From NCBI RefSeq assembly GCF_008806775.1, contig NZ_WAEM01000005.1, positions 1 through 64,000 on the forward strand: a stretch of DNA of 64,000 nt. Reading direction: 5' to 3'. This document shows positions 1-8,694 of this stretch, in pieces (within the stretch, counting starts at the first letter, position 1; each line of letters opens with the position of its first letter). Source of the stretch: Flavobacterium luteum (lineage in GTDB: Bacteria; Bacteroidota; Bacteroidia; Flavobacteriales; Flavobacteriaceae). Under the pieces are notes generated by a model, which saw only the letters and a program-made list of their open reading frames with translations, searched no databases and was not told the origin of the DNA. The translations under genes were made by a program, and so were the position numbers.

Positions 1-1
1 A

Positions 2-772
2 GTTAATCAAAGTTTAACGGTGTCAAAAGCCAACCAAAGCATTACTTTTAGTGCCTTGCCTTCTAAGACAGTAGGTAATGCTGACTTTAACCCAGGAGCA
101 ACAGCCAGTTCTGGTTTAACTGTTTCTTATGTTAGTAGCAACACAGCAGTAGCAACCATAGTAAATGGATTGATACGCATTGTTGGCGCTGGTACTGCTA
201 CTATTACTGCTTCTCAAGTAGGCGATACGAACTACAATGCAGCTCTTTCAGTTAATCAAAGTTTAACGGTGTCAAAAGCCAACCAAAGCATTACTTTTAG
301 TGCCTTGCCTTCTAAGACAGTAGGTAATGCTGACTTTAACCCAGGAGCAACAGCCAGTTCTGGTTTGACTGTTTCTTATGTTAGTAGCAACACAGCAGTT
401 GCAGCCATAGTAAATGGATTGATACGTATTGTTGGCGCTGGCACTGCTAGTATTACTGCTTCTCAAGTAGGCGATACGAACTACAATGCAGCTCTTTCAG
501 TTAATCAAAGTTTAACGGTGTCAAAAGCCAACCAAACAATTACTTTTAGTGCCTTGCCTTCTAAGACAGTAGGTAATGCTGACTTTAACCCAGGAGCAAC
601 AGCCAGTTCTGGTTTGACTGTATCTTATGTTAGTAGCAACACAGCAGTTGCAACCATAGTAAATGGATTGATACGTATTGTTGGCGCTGGTACTTCTACT
701 ATTACTGCTTCGCAATTGGGTAATACGAACTACAATGCAGCAACAAATGTATCCCAAACACTTACCGTATTA
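2..772 (+). repeat. Three tandem 249-bp coding repeats
   Basis: The same sequence recurs with a period of exactly 249 bp, starting at 2, 251 and 500 (each begins gttaatcaaagtttaacggt). Copies 1 and 2 are almost identical at DNA level. Copy 3 diverges in its last ~60 bases. Since 249 is a multiple of three, each unit adds 83 residues in frame. Such near-identity suggests recent duplication or gene conversion, and copy number may vary between strains. Confidence 0.95.
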
Positions 773-1534
773 GCGCAGGTAGTAACAACTTATGCTCCCA
801 CTTCCTTTACGGTGCTTCTCGGTACAAGTAATACGGGTACTGTTAGTAGATTAGCGTTAAATGACAATTCTGTTTTGGTTTTTAATTCGTCAACGTCCGG
901 TACAAGAAGTTCAGATTGGTATAGTAGTACTTTTATTACTCAGGCTCCATCTAGTGTAACAAAGCTTACCATAAACTATGATGGCAAGTATTCGATAAGT
1001 AGAACACAACTACTTTACTTATACAATTGGTCCACTTTGTCTTGGACTCAGATTGATTCTCGCACGGTATCTACTACCGATGTACTGGTTACCAATATTC
1101 AAAATTCGCCTGTCAATTTTATTTCTCCTACAGGAGAAATTAGGTTAAGAGTTTTCAGCTCAGGAGGCAGTAATAATTATACTTGTTCAGCGGATTGGGT
1201 AAGTTTTACAGTGCAAAATACTAGTGGTTTAAGATTAAAACAAGATACGAGCCAAACAGTTTCTTCGAATAATACAAAAAATTTCAAAGTTTTTCCAAAC
1301 CCTGCCACTGGATTCTCAAACTTTGAATATAGTATTCCTGCGGAAGGAAAAGTTCAATTAAGTATTTATAATTTAAACGGTCAAATGATAAAAACAATTG
1401 TCAATAACGAAACGCATTTATCAGGCAATTATACAAAAGAATTTAATGTTAGTGGTTTGGGTAATGGAGTTTATGTTGCTCAATTAAAAGTTGGTAACGA
1501 AGTTAAGATTATTAAAGTAATTGTTAAGAATTAA
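2..1534 (+). CDS. T9SS-sorted surface repeat protein, 3' part (5' end outside window)
   Basis: The reading frame is open from the first bases of the window, so the gene begins upstream and only the C-terminal part is visible. The first ~255 residues are three near-identical 83-residue repeats containing VSYVSSNTAVATIVNG and ITASQVGDTNYNAA, resembling the bacterial Ig-like/MBG modules of surface adhesins. A unique beta-rich domain follows (about residues 265-405). The last ~85 residues form a T9SS type A sorting domain, with FKVFPNPATG, an IYNLNGQ segment and a GVYVAQLKVG segment. The product is therefore expected to be exported by the type IX system and displayed or released at the surface. 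The internal ATG at 20 lies inside a repeat and is not the true start. The ligand is unknown. A terminator follows the stop codon. Confidence 0.8.
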   Translation, partial: VNQSLTVSKANQSITFSALPSKTVGNADFNPGATASSGLTVSYVSSNTAVATIVNGLIRIVGAGTATITASQVGDTNYNAALSVNQSLTVSKANQSITFSALPSKTVGNADFNPGATASSGLTVSYVSSNTAVAAIVNGLIRIVGAGTASITASQVGDTNYNAALSVNQSLTVSKANQTITFSALPSKTVGNADFNPGATASSGLTVSYVSSNTAVATIVNGLIRIVGAGTSTITASQLGNTNYNAATNVSQTLTVLAQVVTTYAPTSFTVLLGTSNTGTVSRLALNDNSVLVFNSSTSGTRSSDWYSSTFITQAPSSVTKLTINYDGKYSISRTQLLYLYNWSTLSWTQIDSRTVSTTDVLVTNIQNSPVNFISPTGEIRLRVFSSGGSNNYTCSADWVSFTVQNTSGLRLKQDTSQTVSSNNTKNFKVFPNPATGFSNFEYSIPAEGKVQLSIYNLNGQMIKTIVNNETHLSGNYTKEFNVSGLGNGVYVAQLKVGNEVKIIKVIVKN

Positions 1535-1565
1535 TACAGAATTTATATAAAGGTTTTTATTTATT

Positions 1566-1601
1566 AGGACTGCAACATTTTTTGTCACAGTCCTTTTTTT
1601 T
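1566..1601 (+). terminator. Rho-independent terminator
   Basis: Perfect 7-bp stem (aggactg at 1566-1572, cagtcct at 1588-1594) followed by a run of T, 32 bp after the stop of the upstream surface protein gene. Confidence 0.75.
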
Positions 1602-1805
1602 GTTACATAGCGATAAAAAGGTGTTGGTTTTTAATGTCTTGTATGAATTGGACTCGTTATATTTACGCTTTTTTTTAAATATTAGTTCCCTAAGTTAATA
1701 AACGATATTGAAACAAAATCGCCTTATATATAATACTTTTTCGCTAAGACTAATTTAGAGTTATTGTCTATTTTTACAAAAAATATAACTTTAAACTTTT
1801 TTATT

Positions 1806-3179
1806 ATGAAAACAAAAATTACTTTTCTATTCTTATTTATTATTCCTTTTCTAACTTTTGCTCAACAATTTAACACTCCTGGAGATAATGAAGGTTTTGT
1901 TATTGTAGGAACTACTACAAACACTTTAGTTGCAAATGGTACTGATTTGGTGTTAACCATGGCAAAAAGTGGTAACCCTGTAATTGCAACAGCAACTGCT
2001 AATATTGATGCAGACACTAATAATTATCTTGAAATCAGTTTAAAAAACAACAGTACTACCGATCAATTGAGATTTTCTAATACAAACCCTGCAGTAGCTC
2101 CTTTTTCGAATATAGTTATAACAAAGGGAGATACCAGCTATCAAACGTATTATGTTGATATTACCGCTTGGACAGGGATTGTAAATGTATTGAGTATTGT
2201 TGGTAAGCCTACTACTGGGGGTTATACCTTTGTGGGTGCAGGCGAAACTATTTCAATTGATTATATTAAACCTGTTGTTTCCTTGCCAATCGTAGTAACT
2301 CCTGAAGTAAACACTTTTAGTTTTGACGGGGCTTCTAATGGTGGTTTTACAACACTTTTGAGAGCTACCGCAGTTCAAGCTACGGAATCATCAAAAGAAA
2401 CTTTAAAAATAACGTGTACTGCTGCCAATACAGGTAACTCTAAAGTGAGTTTAGCTGCAGGTGTTGCTCATGTTGGTGGTCTAAACAAATATGCGCACAT
2501 AATTATTAAAAACACATCCTCGAATAATGCTTTCCAAATAGCTGGTCTTGTTGGTGGTGTAGTTAAGTCTTTTAACCCAAAACCAGTTTTCACGGCTAAT
2601 GATACAGACTATATGACTTATGATTTTGATTTAACCACTTGGGATGATGCTAATCAACAACCTGATTTAATCATCGGTGTTAAATCGACTTGGGCAGCGA
2701 CAGGAGTTTATGCGGTAAATGATCAAGTTATTTCTTCAAATAGCACGTATAAAAACTTAACAGGTATAAATACTACAAACAATCCAAGAGCTGATATAAT
2801 AGCTAATGCAGCTGCGGTACCACCTCTTCCTCAAAATTGGGAATTAGTTGGCATAGAAGGTGCCCTTTTAGATATTACAAATCCAATCTACATAGATCAA
2901 ATTGTTTTTGACAACGAGAAAGGAAATTTAGGAAATAGAGATTTTGGATCAAAAAGCAATACTATTGCTATTTATCCAAATCCTGCCAGAAATGTTCTTA
3001 ATGTGAAATCAGACAATACGATTTCAAAGATTGATGTATACGATATGCAAGGTAAAAAAGTGGCTTCTAAAAACAATACTTCTGATATCAATGTATCTTC
3101 ATTAGGAAAAGGAATTTATATTATTTCAGTGCTACAAGATAACGGAAGTGTAGCTTCAAAACAGTTTGTAAAAGAGTAA
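1806..3179 (+). CDS. T9SS-sorted two-module beta-sandwich surface protein
   Basis: A 457-residue protein. The start is set at the ATG at 1806, because it directly precedes a classic signal peptide (MKTKITFLFLF... ending LTFAQ). An in-frame ATG at 1764 would add 14 non-signal residues. Two similar beta-rich modules follow (about residues 20-150 and 165-370). Each opens with an FNTPGDNEGF- or FSFDGASNGGF-like segment and has a TYDFDLTTW-like strand. This pattern is often seen in carbohydrate-binding-like modules of Bacteroidota, but I cannot name a CBM family. The end is a T9SS type A sorting domain (IAIYPNPARN, IDVYDMQGKK, GIYIISVLQ). It lies just before the sulfatase/hydrolase locus, so a glycan-binding surface role is plausible inference. 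Terminators lie on both sides, so it is probably transcribed alone. Confidence 0.75.
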   Translation: MKTKITFLFLFIIPFLTFAQQFNTPGDNEGFVIVGTTTNTLVANGTDLVLTMAKSGNPVIATATANIDADTNNYLEISLKNNSTTDQLRFSNTNPAVAPFSNIVITKGDTSYQTYYVDITAWTGIVNVLSIVGKPTTGGYTFVGAGETISIDYIKPVVSLPIVVTPEVNTFSFDGASNGGFTTLLRATAVQATESSKETLKITCTAANTGNSKVSLAAGVAHVGGLNKYAHIIIKNTSSNNAFQIAGLVGGVVKSFNPKPVFTANDTDYMTYDFDLTTWDDANQQPDLIIGVKSTWAATGVYAVNDQVISSNSTYKNLTGINTTNNPRADIIANAAAVPPLPQNWELVGIEGALLDITNPIYIDQIVFDNEKGNLGNRDFGSKSNTIAIYPNPARNVLNVKSDNTISKIDVYDMQGKKVASKNNTSDINVSSLGKGIYIISVLQDNGSVASKQFVKE

Positions 3180-3224
3180 CAAATTCTCAATTTAAATTCA
3201 ATACTTACTAATTTATAATAAAGC

Positions 3225-3260
3225 AAACATCCTAATTTTTATACAATTAGGATGTTTTGT
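3225..3260 (+). terminator. Strong rho-independent terminator
   Basis: Perfect 13-bp stem: aaacatcctaatt at 3225-3237 and aattaggatgttt at 3245-3257, with a 7-base loop. It separates the surface protein gene from the sulfatase genes. Confidence 0.85.
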
Positions 3261-3348
3261 ATTAATACAATTGCTAAAATTAAATCTGAACTGCAGTGAG
3301 AAGAAAGAATTTAAATTTAGTATCGAACTAATAATTATAACTTAAAAA

Positions 3349-4821
3349 ATGCAAATGATTAATTTAATGATGAGAAAAGGATTCTACATTGTTTTTGTAA
3401 GCATTTTTTGCTTATTTCAAACTACAGTATACGCACAACAAAAGCCAAATATTATTTATATACTCGCTGATGATTTGGGCTATGGTGATTTGTCTTGTTA
3501 CGGTCAAGAAAAAATAAACACCCCAAATTTAGACAAACTTGCCAGTCAAGGCATGCAGTTTATGCAACATTATGCAGGAGCTCCTGTTTGTGCGCCATCT
3601 CGATCTTCCTTGATGAGTGGACAACATACTGGTCATACTTCCATTAGGGGCAATGCTACAGAAAAAGGGATGGAAGAAGGTCAAGTACCAATGAGTGGAA
3701 AAACCATTACTTTAGCCGAAGTTTTAAAACAGGCAGGTTACAAAACTGGGGCTTTTGGAAAATGGGGATTAGGCTATATCGGTTCCGAAGGGGATGCGAA
3801 TAGTCAAGGCTTCGATGAGTTTTTTGGTTATAATTGCCAGGCAGTTGCTCATCGCTATTATCCTGATCATTTGTGGCACAATCGCGACAAAGTGATGCTT
3901 GAAGGTAACGATTGGAAACATACTGTTACTTATGCTGCAGATGTTATTCATGATAAGGCCTTGCAATTTATTTCTGACAATAAGGAGAAGCCTTTTTTTA
4001 TGTATTATCCAACGACCCTTCCTCATGCCGAATTAATCGTTCCTGATGATGCTATATTTAAAGCGGAAAGAGAAAAATTTGGAAATGAAAGACCCTACGT
4101 TGGAAAAAAGAAAGGTGATGGCGCAGATTACGGCGAAAAGTTAGTGATTAAAGAATATACTAAGCAAAAATATCCACACGCTACTTTTGCTGCTATGGTT
4201 ATACGATTGGATCAACATGTTGGAGAAATAATGGCTAAGTTAAAGGAATTAGGTATCGAAAAAAACACCATTATTATGTTTTCAAGCGATAATGGCCCGC
4301 ATGATGAAGGTGGAGCAGATCCGGATTTTTTTAATAGTAATGGCGATTTAAAAGGCATAAAAAGAGATGTTTATGAAGGTGGGATTAGAGAGCCCATGAT
4401 TGTCCAATGGCCAGCTCAAATAAAAGCCGGTTCAAAAACCAACAATGTAACGGCATTTTGGGATGTGATGCCTACATTGGCAGAGGTTGCCCAAGTAAAA
4501 ACACCCAAAGAAAGTGATGGAATTTCTTTTTTACCCACTTTGATTGGAAAAAAACAGAAACAGCACGATTTTTTGTATTGGGAATTTCATGAAAAAAACT
4601 CAAGTCAGGCGGTTCGATTAGGCCAATGGAAAGGAATACGACAAAATATTACAAATTCAAAGAATGCTCCAATAGAATTGTATGATTTAAGCACTGATGT
4701 AGGTGAAGAAAAAAATATTGCCACCGTTCATCCCGATATTGTGGCTAAAATTGCAAAAATTATGAATGATTCTCATATTGAAAATGATAGATTTCAATTT
4801 GATTATGAAAATAGTAAATAA
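3349..4821 (+). CDS. S1-type (arylsulfatase-like) sulfatase 1
   Basis: A 490-residue secreted sulfatase that should hydrolyse sulfate esters from a glycan. After a hydrophobic signal (ending YAQQ) comes the metal-binding strand ILADDLGYGDLSCYG. The active-site motif VCAPSRSSLMSG has Cys81, the residue converted to formylglycine in this family, in a correct C-x-P-S-R context. A second metal site is visible in FSSDNGPHDEGG. Length and order match type I sulfatases. Other in-frame ATGs at 3355, 3367 and 3370 could be the true start; 3370 gives a shorter n-region. The gene is followed 52 bp later by a second sulfatase, so the two are probably co-transcribed. It is most similar in motif layout to the sulfatase at 16006 (both have GHTxIR after the active site and a GFDxFFGYN segment). 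The sulfated substrate and subfamily number cannot be told here. Confidence 0.9.
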   Translation: MQMINLMMRKGFYIVFVSIFCLFQTTVYAQQKPNIIYILADDLGYGDLSCYGQEKINTPNLDKLASQGMQFMQHYAGAPVCAPSRSSLMSGQHTGHTSIRGNATEKGMEEGQVPMSGKTITLAEVLKQAGYKTGAFGKWGLGYIGSEGDANSQGFDEFFGYNCQAVAHRYYPDHLWHNRDKVMLEGNDWKHTVTYAADVIHDKALQFISDNKEKPFFMYYPTTLPHAELIVPDDAIFKAEREKFGNERPYVGKKKGDGADYGEKLVIKEYTKQKYPHATFAAMVIRLDQHVGEIMAKLKELGIEKNTIIMFSSDNGPHDEGGADPDFFNSNGDLKGIKRDVYEGGIREPMIVQWPAQIKAGSKTNNVTAFWDVMPTLAEVAQVKTPKESDGISFLPTLIGKKQKQHDFLYWEFHEKNSSQAVRLGQWKGIRQNITNSKNAPIELYDLSTDVGEEKNIATVHPDIVAKIAKIMNDSHIENDRFQFDYENSK

Positions 4822-4873
4822 GAGCAACATTATAAGCCATTAATAAAACAAATCAATATTAATTTATAAATAA

Positions 4874-6373
4874 ATGATTTTAAATAGCAAATCGAAAGTA
4901 GTACTATTACTAATTGTTTTTCTAAATTTATCTTTTGCATTCGGTCAAAAATCAAATAAAAGTGGAAACAATAAACCTAATATCCTCCTCATTTTATCGG
5001 ATGATCACAGCTTTCCTCACGTCGGTTGTTATGGAGATGAAAATGTATTAAAGTATAATTTAACGCCTAATTTAGATTCGTTTGCTAAAGAAGGAATGCG
5101 TTTTACAAGAGCTTACACAACCGCGCCCCAATGTGCTCCATCAAGAACATCGATATTTACGAGTTGCAGCCCAGTGAGTATTGATGTGTCCCGGTTTGGA
5201 GAGCCTTCAAGAAAGGAAGTTCCTTTTTTTACGGATGTGCTAAGAGAAAATGGATATTGGGTAGGACTTGACGGCAGAAACCATCATTTAGACGGAGCAA
5301 TAGAAAGCAAAAATCCAATGATAAATGAAGTCCTTACAAAAGAAGGAATGAAGAATCTAGAACAACGTTTTGACCATGTTGCTCGATTCAATACCAAAGG
5401 AGAAAATTTTTCAAAAGTACCAGAACGATTCAATACGGTTTTAAGTGAGATTCCTGAAAACAAACCCTTCTTTCTTTATTTTGGGTTTAACCAACCCCAT
5501 CGTTCTTTTGATGAAGATTATGAGGAAATTAATCCAAATGATTTGGTTTTACCTCCTGATTTTCCAGATTTGCCAGAGATCCGAAAAGACTATGCTAGGT
5601 ACCTTTCAGATGTGAGAGATATGGACAAATGTATGGGCTATGTATTAAAAGTTTTGGCCGATAGAAAGTTAGATAAAAACACTATTGTCATTTTTATGGG
5701 TGATAATGGAGATTCTTTATTGAGAGGAAAGGGAACACTTGCCGGAAGAGGGATTCATGTTCCATTAATTGTCAGATGGCCAGGCGTAGTGAAGGGTAAT
5801 GTATCTAGTGTTGCTTTGGTCAGTGGCGAGGATATTGGACCTACCTTATTGGACGCTTTAGGATTAAATTTCAAAAAAGAAGTTTCGGGAATAAGTTTTC
5901 TAAGTGTTTTAAAAGGAACTCCAACAGGAAATGAACGAAAGTATGTTTTTGCCGAACGTGGTTTTCATGCAGGACCTTTGATAAGAACTGATGGTTTGGA
6001 CCTCTCTAGATCGGTGACTTCCAGCCAATATCATTTTGTTTTCAATGCGTTGCCAAAACAAGAGTTTGCTCAAGTTGATATGGTAAAAACAAAGGCTTGG
6101 GAAGAACTGCTCAAATCTCATTCGGAAAACACTTTGGGAGAGACTTACAATAGATTGTATTTTTATAAGGAACGCCCCATTTTTGAATTGTACGACTTAA
6201 ATAGAGATCCTTTTGAATTAAACAATTTAGCTGGTCAGAAAGAAAGTATTGAAATCGAAAAAACACTTAGAAATGAAATGGAAGCTAAGATGCTTAAGGA
6301 TCATGATTTTCTTCCTTTGCCCTCTGATGTAATTGAATATGGAAAGAAAAAAAAGGCAAAAACTGAGGAATAA
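4874..6373 (+). CDS. S1-type sulfatase 2 (heparan N-sulfatase-like layout)
   Basis: A 499-residue secreted sulfatase. A signal peptide (LLIVFLNLSFAFGQ) precedes the metal-binding strand ILLILSDDHSFPHVGCYG. The maturation motif QCAPSRTSIFTSCSP places the formylglycine Cys at residue 87. The second metal-binding segment IFMGDNGDSLLRGKGT and the C-terminal region (YDLNRDPFELNNLAG) are typical of the family. The SDDHSFPHVGCYG strand and the short insert lengths resemble N-sulfoglucosamine sulfohydrolase-like members, but that is only a resemblance. It lies 52 bp after sulfatase 1 on the same strand. A 262-bp AT-rich gap separates it from the hydrolase array, so it may end the first transcription unit. 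The C-terminus is lysine-rich (YGKKKKAKTEE). Confidence 0.88.
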   Translation: MILNSKSKVVLLLIVFLNLSFAFGQKSNKSGNNKPNILLILSDDHSFPHVGCYGDENVLKYNLTPNLDSFAKEGMRFTRAYTTAPQCAPSRTSIFTSCSPVSIDVSRFGEPSRKEVPFFTDVLRENGYWVGLDGRNHHLDGAIESKNPMINEVLTKEGMKNLEQRFDHVARFNTKGENFSKVPERFNTVLSEIPENKPFFLYFGFNQPHRSFDEDYEEINPNDLVLPPDFPDLPEIRKDYARYLSDVRDMDKCMGYVLKVLADRKLDKNTIVIFMGDNGDSLLRGKGTLAGRGIHVPLIVRWPGVVKGNVSSVALVSGEDIGPTLLDALGLNFKKEVSGISFLSVLKGTPTGNERKYVFAERGFHAGPLIRTDGLDLSRSVTSSQYHFVFNALPKQEFAQVDMVKTKAWEELLKSHSENTLGETYNRLYFYKERPIFELYDLNRDPFELNNLAGQKESIEIEKTLRNEMEAKMLKDHDFLPLPSDVIEYGKKKKAKTEE

Positions 6374-6553
6374 TGTTCTTGTTTTTTTCTTGTAATTTTT
6401 TTTAAAATACTATGCTTGAAGCAGCTTTTTGTTATAACGCTTGAGGATGCTGGTATTTCTTAATTATTTCTTAAATTATTCATTTTTTGAAATAGTGAAA
6501 CAAAATTGCATACTAATGACCAATTATTACTCATTACTCTAGGTAACAAGGTT

Positions 6554-6561
6554 TATTTTTG
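6554..6561 (+). promoter_or_regulatory. Possible Bacteroidota -7 box (TATTTTTG)
   Basis: TATTTTTG matches the Bacteroidota -7 consensus TAnnTTTG. It lies 75 bp before the first gene of the hydrolase array. I could not find a clean -33 TTTG at the expected spacing, so this is only a candidate. The surrounding gap, 6374-6635, shows no other structure I can support. Confidence 0.3.
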
Positions 6562-6635
6562 TCGCTAATTATACAATTATATGTTTATAATAAATTAAAA
6601 TTGGGTTTTTAACAATTGTATTAAGCAATTAAAAA

Positions 6636-8681
6636 ATGAAAAAAACGCTTTATAAATTCATTTCACTATTTTTTTTCCTGATACTCTTTTTGACCAAAGC
6701 ACAATCGCAATCCCTACCAATTTCTTATTATGGTATCTGGGATCGAGGCGAAGGAATAGTAGATTATTCAGATCCAAAGGCAGATTTTGTTTTGGGTATT
6801 GAAACTTCAGCGAGATGGGATGATATTCAGCCTAATGGTCCAAATAGCTGGGACTTTAAGGATTTTCAAAACACGTTGGATCTTGCTGTTGCCAATAATA
6901 AGTTAATTCGGTTTAGTATAAATGTTGGGGGAGATTCCCCAGTGTGGCTTTTTAATAATGGTGTTCCAAGAGTATATGTAAATAGCAACGCTCCCAAGAA
7001 TGATCAATACGCCAATCGATACCCATATTATTTAGATCCAGAGCATAAAATGTTCTATTTTAAAATGATTGAAAAATTCGCACTTTTTTTGAGAAATCAG
7101 CCCCCAGAAAAATTTAAGCACATTGCTTTTGTACAAGTAAAAACAGGAGCAACTGGTGATGAAGAACCATATAAAGGAACTGTTGTTGATAATAACTACG
7201 CCATATCTTCAAATCTATGGGAACAATTTCGTTTGGATGCTTTCAATGAATTTAAAAAATGTTTCAACGATGTTCCTGATCGAAAAGTTGTTTTGATATT
7301 CAACAATGTGGATCCTATCAAACAACCGGAAGCCTACAATTACGTCATGAACGATTTAGACCCGGTAATTGGTTTTGGCATTAAAGGCGGCGCCTATAAC
7401 CGAGGGCATCATTTATCAGACGAGCAAACTTTCAAAGAGCAATGGAATCCGTTTTTAATTAATCCTAAAATAAGTCCATTAAATCCCAAAGGGGTAAAAC
7501 TATTTTCGGCTTCAGAAATGGATCAGTCTTGGACAAAAGGTTTTTTTGCTTTGAACTATGAAATTGGATTTTATTGGTCATCCCTTGGAGGTATTAATAC
7601 TGGGGTTTCTTGCTCAAACATTTCGGTAAGTGCTATGCGGTATGCTTTTGCTAATCCCGGGATTATTGAAACTTTTAAAATGTACAACAGATACGCTCAA
7701 CAGGTTTATCCTGAAACGGCAACTACTGCTTTTTCTGTTTTTCACGAAGGACTAAATGCTGCCGATAAAGATAAATTTCCAGAGGATAAATATGGAAAAG
7801 CAACGATGAGCAACACAACCCGTTATCAAAAAATATGTGATGACCCTAAATATTATAGCAGAGGAGCCCGTATGGATGATATGGCCGCTGTAGTATTAGG
7901 ACAAGTTGGTCAACGTGAAAATCAAGATTTTTACAATGATGCTGGCTGGGAGATTTGCGAAGGAAACATTGAGCGATTTTTTACCCAAATCAAACCTGAT
8001 GACACATCAATAGGCCTATTTAGGGTTCGTGGAGCAATTACTGCCAATTCATCAAAATACGACCGTTTTGCTCGTTCTTTTGAGAATACAACAGGTAAAA
8101 ATAAGATGTATTTTAAATTTGACAAAGAGGTGTTTACCAACTCAATCCCTAAAAGTTTACAATTCAAAATCATTTGGTTGGATAAAAATGCTGGTTCAAC
8201 CTGGGCATTTAAATACCGATCGGCTCAAGGAATTAAAGTGGCAAAGCTAGTGACTGGACTAGGTGATAATACTTGGAAAGAAGTAATCTTTACTATTACC
8301 GATGCCATTGTAGATGGTAAGGGGGTAAATGGTTCTGATTTTACGCTAGAAAACACCGATATTGTTGACGATATTTTTAATGGTATCGAAGTAGGTATCG
8401 AAAGAACTGCTTTATCAGTTGGCTCGACTAAGATAATTCCATTCGATTTCATATCGTTTTTCAAACAAAATGAATTTAATGTCAAAATTAACTTGAATAC
8501 CGATTCTAGAGCCAATATTAAACTTTATGCTATAAACGGAAGTTTAATTTTATCCGAAGATATTAATTTAAAAGCTGGAAACACTTTTTTCTCAAAGACG
8601 GTATCGGTTTCATCGGGAATTTATATAGCGGCAGTAAAATATGAGGATCAAACAATTTCTCATAAAATTATAAAAAAATAA
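6636..8681 (+). CDS. Clan-A-like glycoside hydrolase paralogue 1, long form with T9SS tail
   Basis: A 681-residue protein and the first of six intact paralogues here. After a signal peptide (ending KAQSQ) comes a TIM-barrel-like domain opening with SYYGIWDRGEGI and a GRxDFxxFQNTLD-type first helix. FVQVKTGATGDE carries Glu176. The layout recalls the QVENE acid/base motif of GH35 and the NE motif of GH42. KLFSASEMDQSW carries Glu294, the likely nucleophile strand. GGAYNRGHHL lies between them. A beta-sandwich segment follows (about 470-600). The last ~75 residues (IKLYAINGS, GIYIAAVKY) are a T9SS sorting domain, so this form should act at the cell surface. Catalytic assignments are inference from family layout. 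GH42/GH35-like activity on beta-galactosides fits the sulfatases, but no known family is proven. The next paralogue starts 13 bp downstream. Confidence 0.72.
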   Translation: MKKTLYKFISLFFFLILFLTKAQSQSLPISYYGIWDRGEGIVDYSDPKADFVLGIETSARWDDIQPNGPNSWDFKDFQNTLDLAVANNKLIRFSINVGGDSPVWLFNNGVPRVYVNSNAPKNDQYANRYPYYLDPEHKMFYFKMIEKFALFLRNQPPEKFKHIAFVQVKTGATGDEEPYKGTVVDNNYAISSNLWEQFRLDAFNEFKKCFNDVPDRKVVLIFNNVDPIKQPEAYNYVMNDLDPVIGFGIKGGAYNRGHHLSDEQTFKEQWNPFLINPKISPLNPKGVKLFSASEMDQSWTKGFFALNYEIGFYWSSLGGINTGVSCSNISVSAMRYAFANPGIIETFKMYNRYAQQVYPETATTAFSVFHEGLNAADKDKFPEDKYGKATMSNTTRYQKICDDPKYYSRGARMDDMAAVVLGQVGQRENQDFYNDAGWEICEGNIERFFTQIKPDDTSIGLFRVRGAITANSSKYDRFARSFENTTGKNKMYFKFDKEVFTNSIPKSLQFKIIWLDKNAGSTWAFKYRSAQGIKVAKLVTGLGDNTWKEVIFTITDAIVDGKGVNGSDFTLENTDIVDDIFNGIEVGIERTALSVGSTKIIPFDFISFFKQNEFNVKINLNTDSRANIKLYAINGSLILSEDINLKAGNTFFSKTVSVSSGIYIAAVKYEDQTISHKIIKK

Positions 8682-8694
8682 CGAATAAATCAAT

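Noticed and set aside
2..772. CRISPR array
   Set aside because: The repeats are 249 bp, coding and have no short spacers. No other short regularly spaced repeats were seen in the window.
1764..1805. ATG at 1764 as start of the second surface protein
   Set aside because: It adds residues ahead of a clean signal peptide that starts at 1806.
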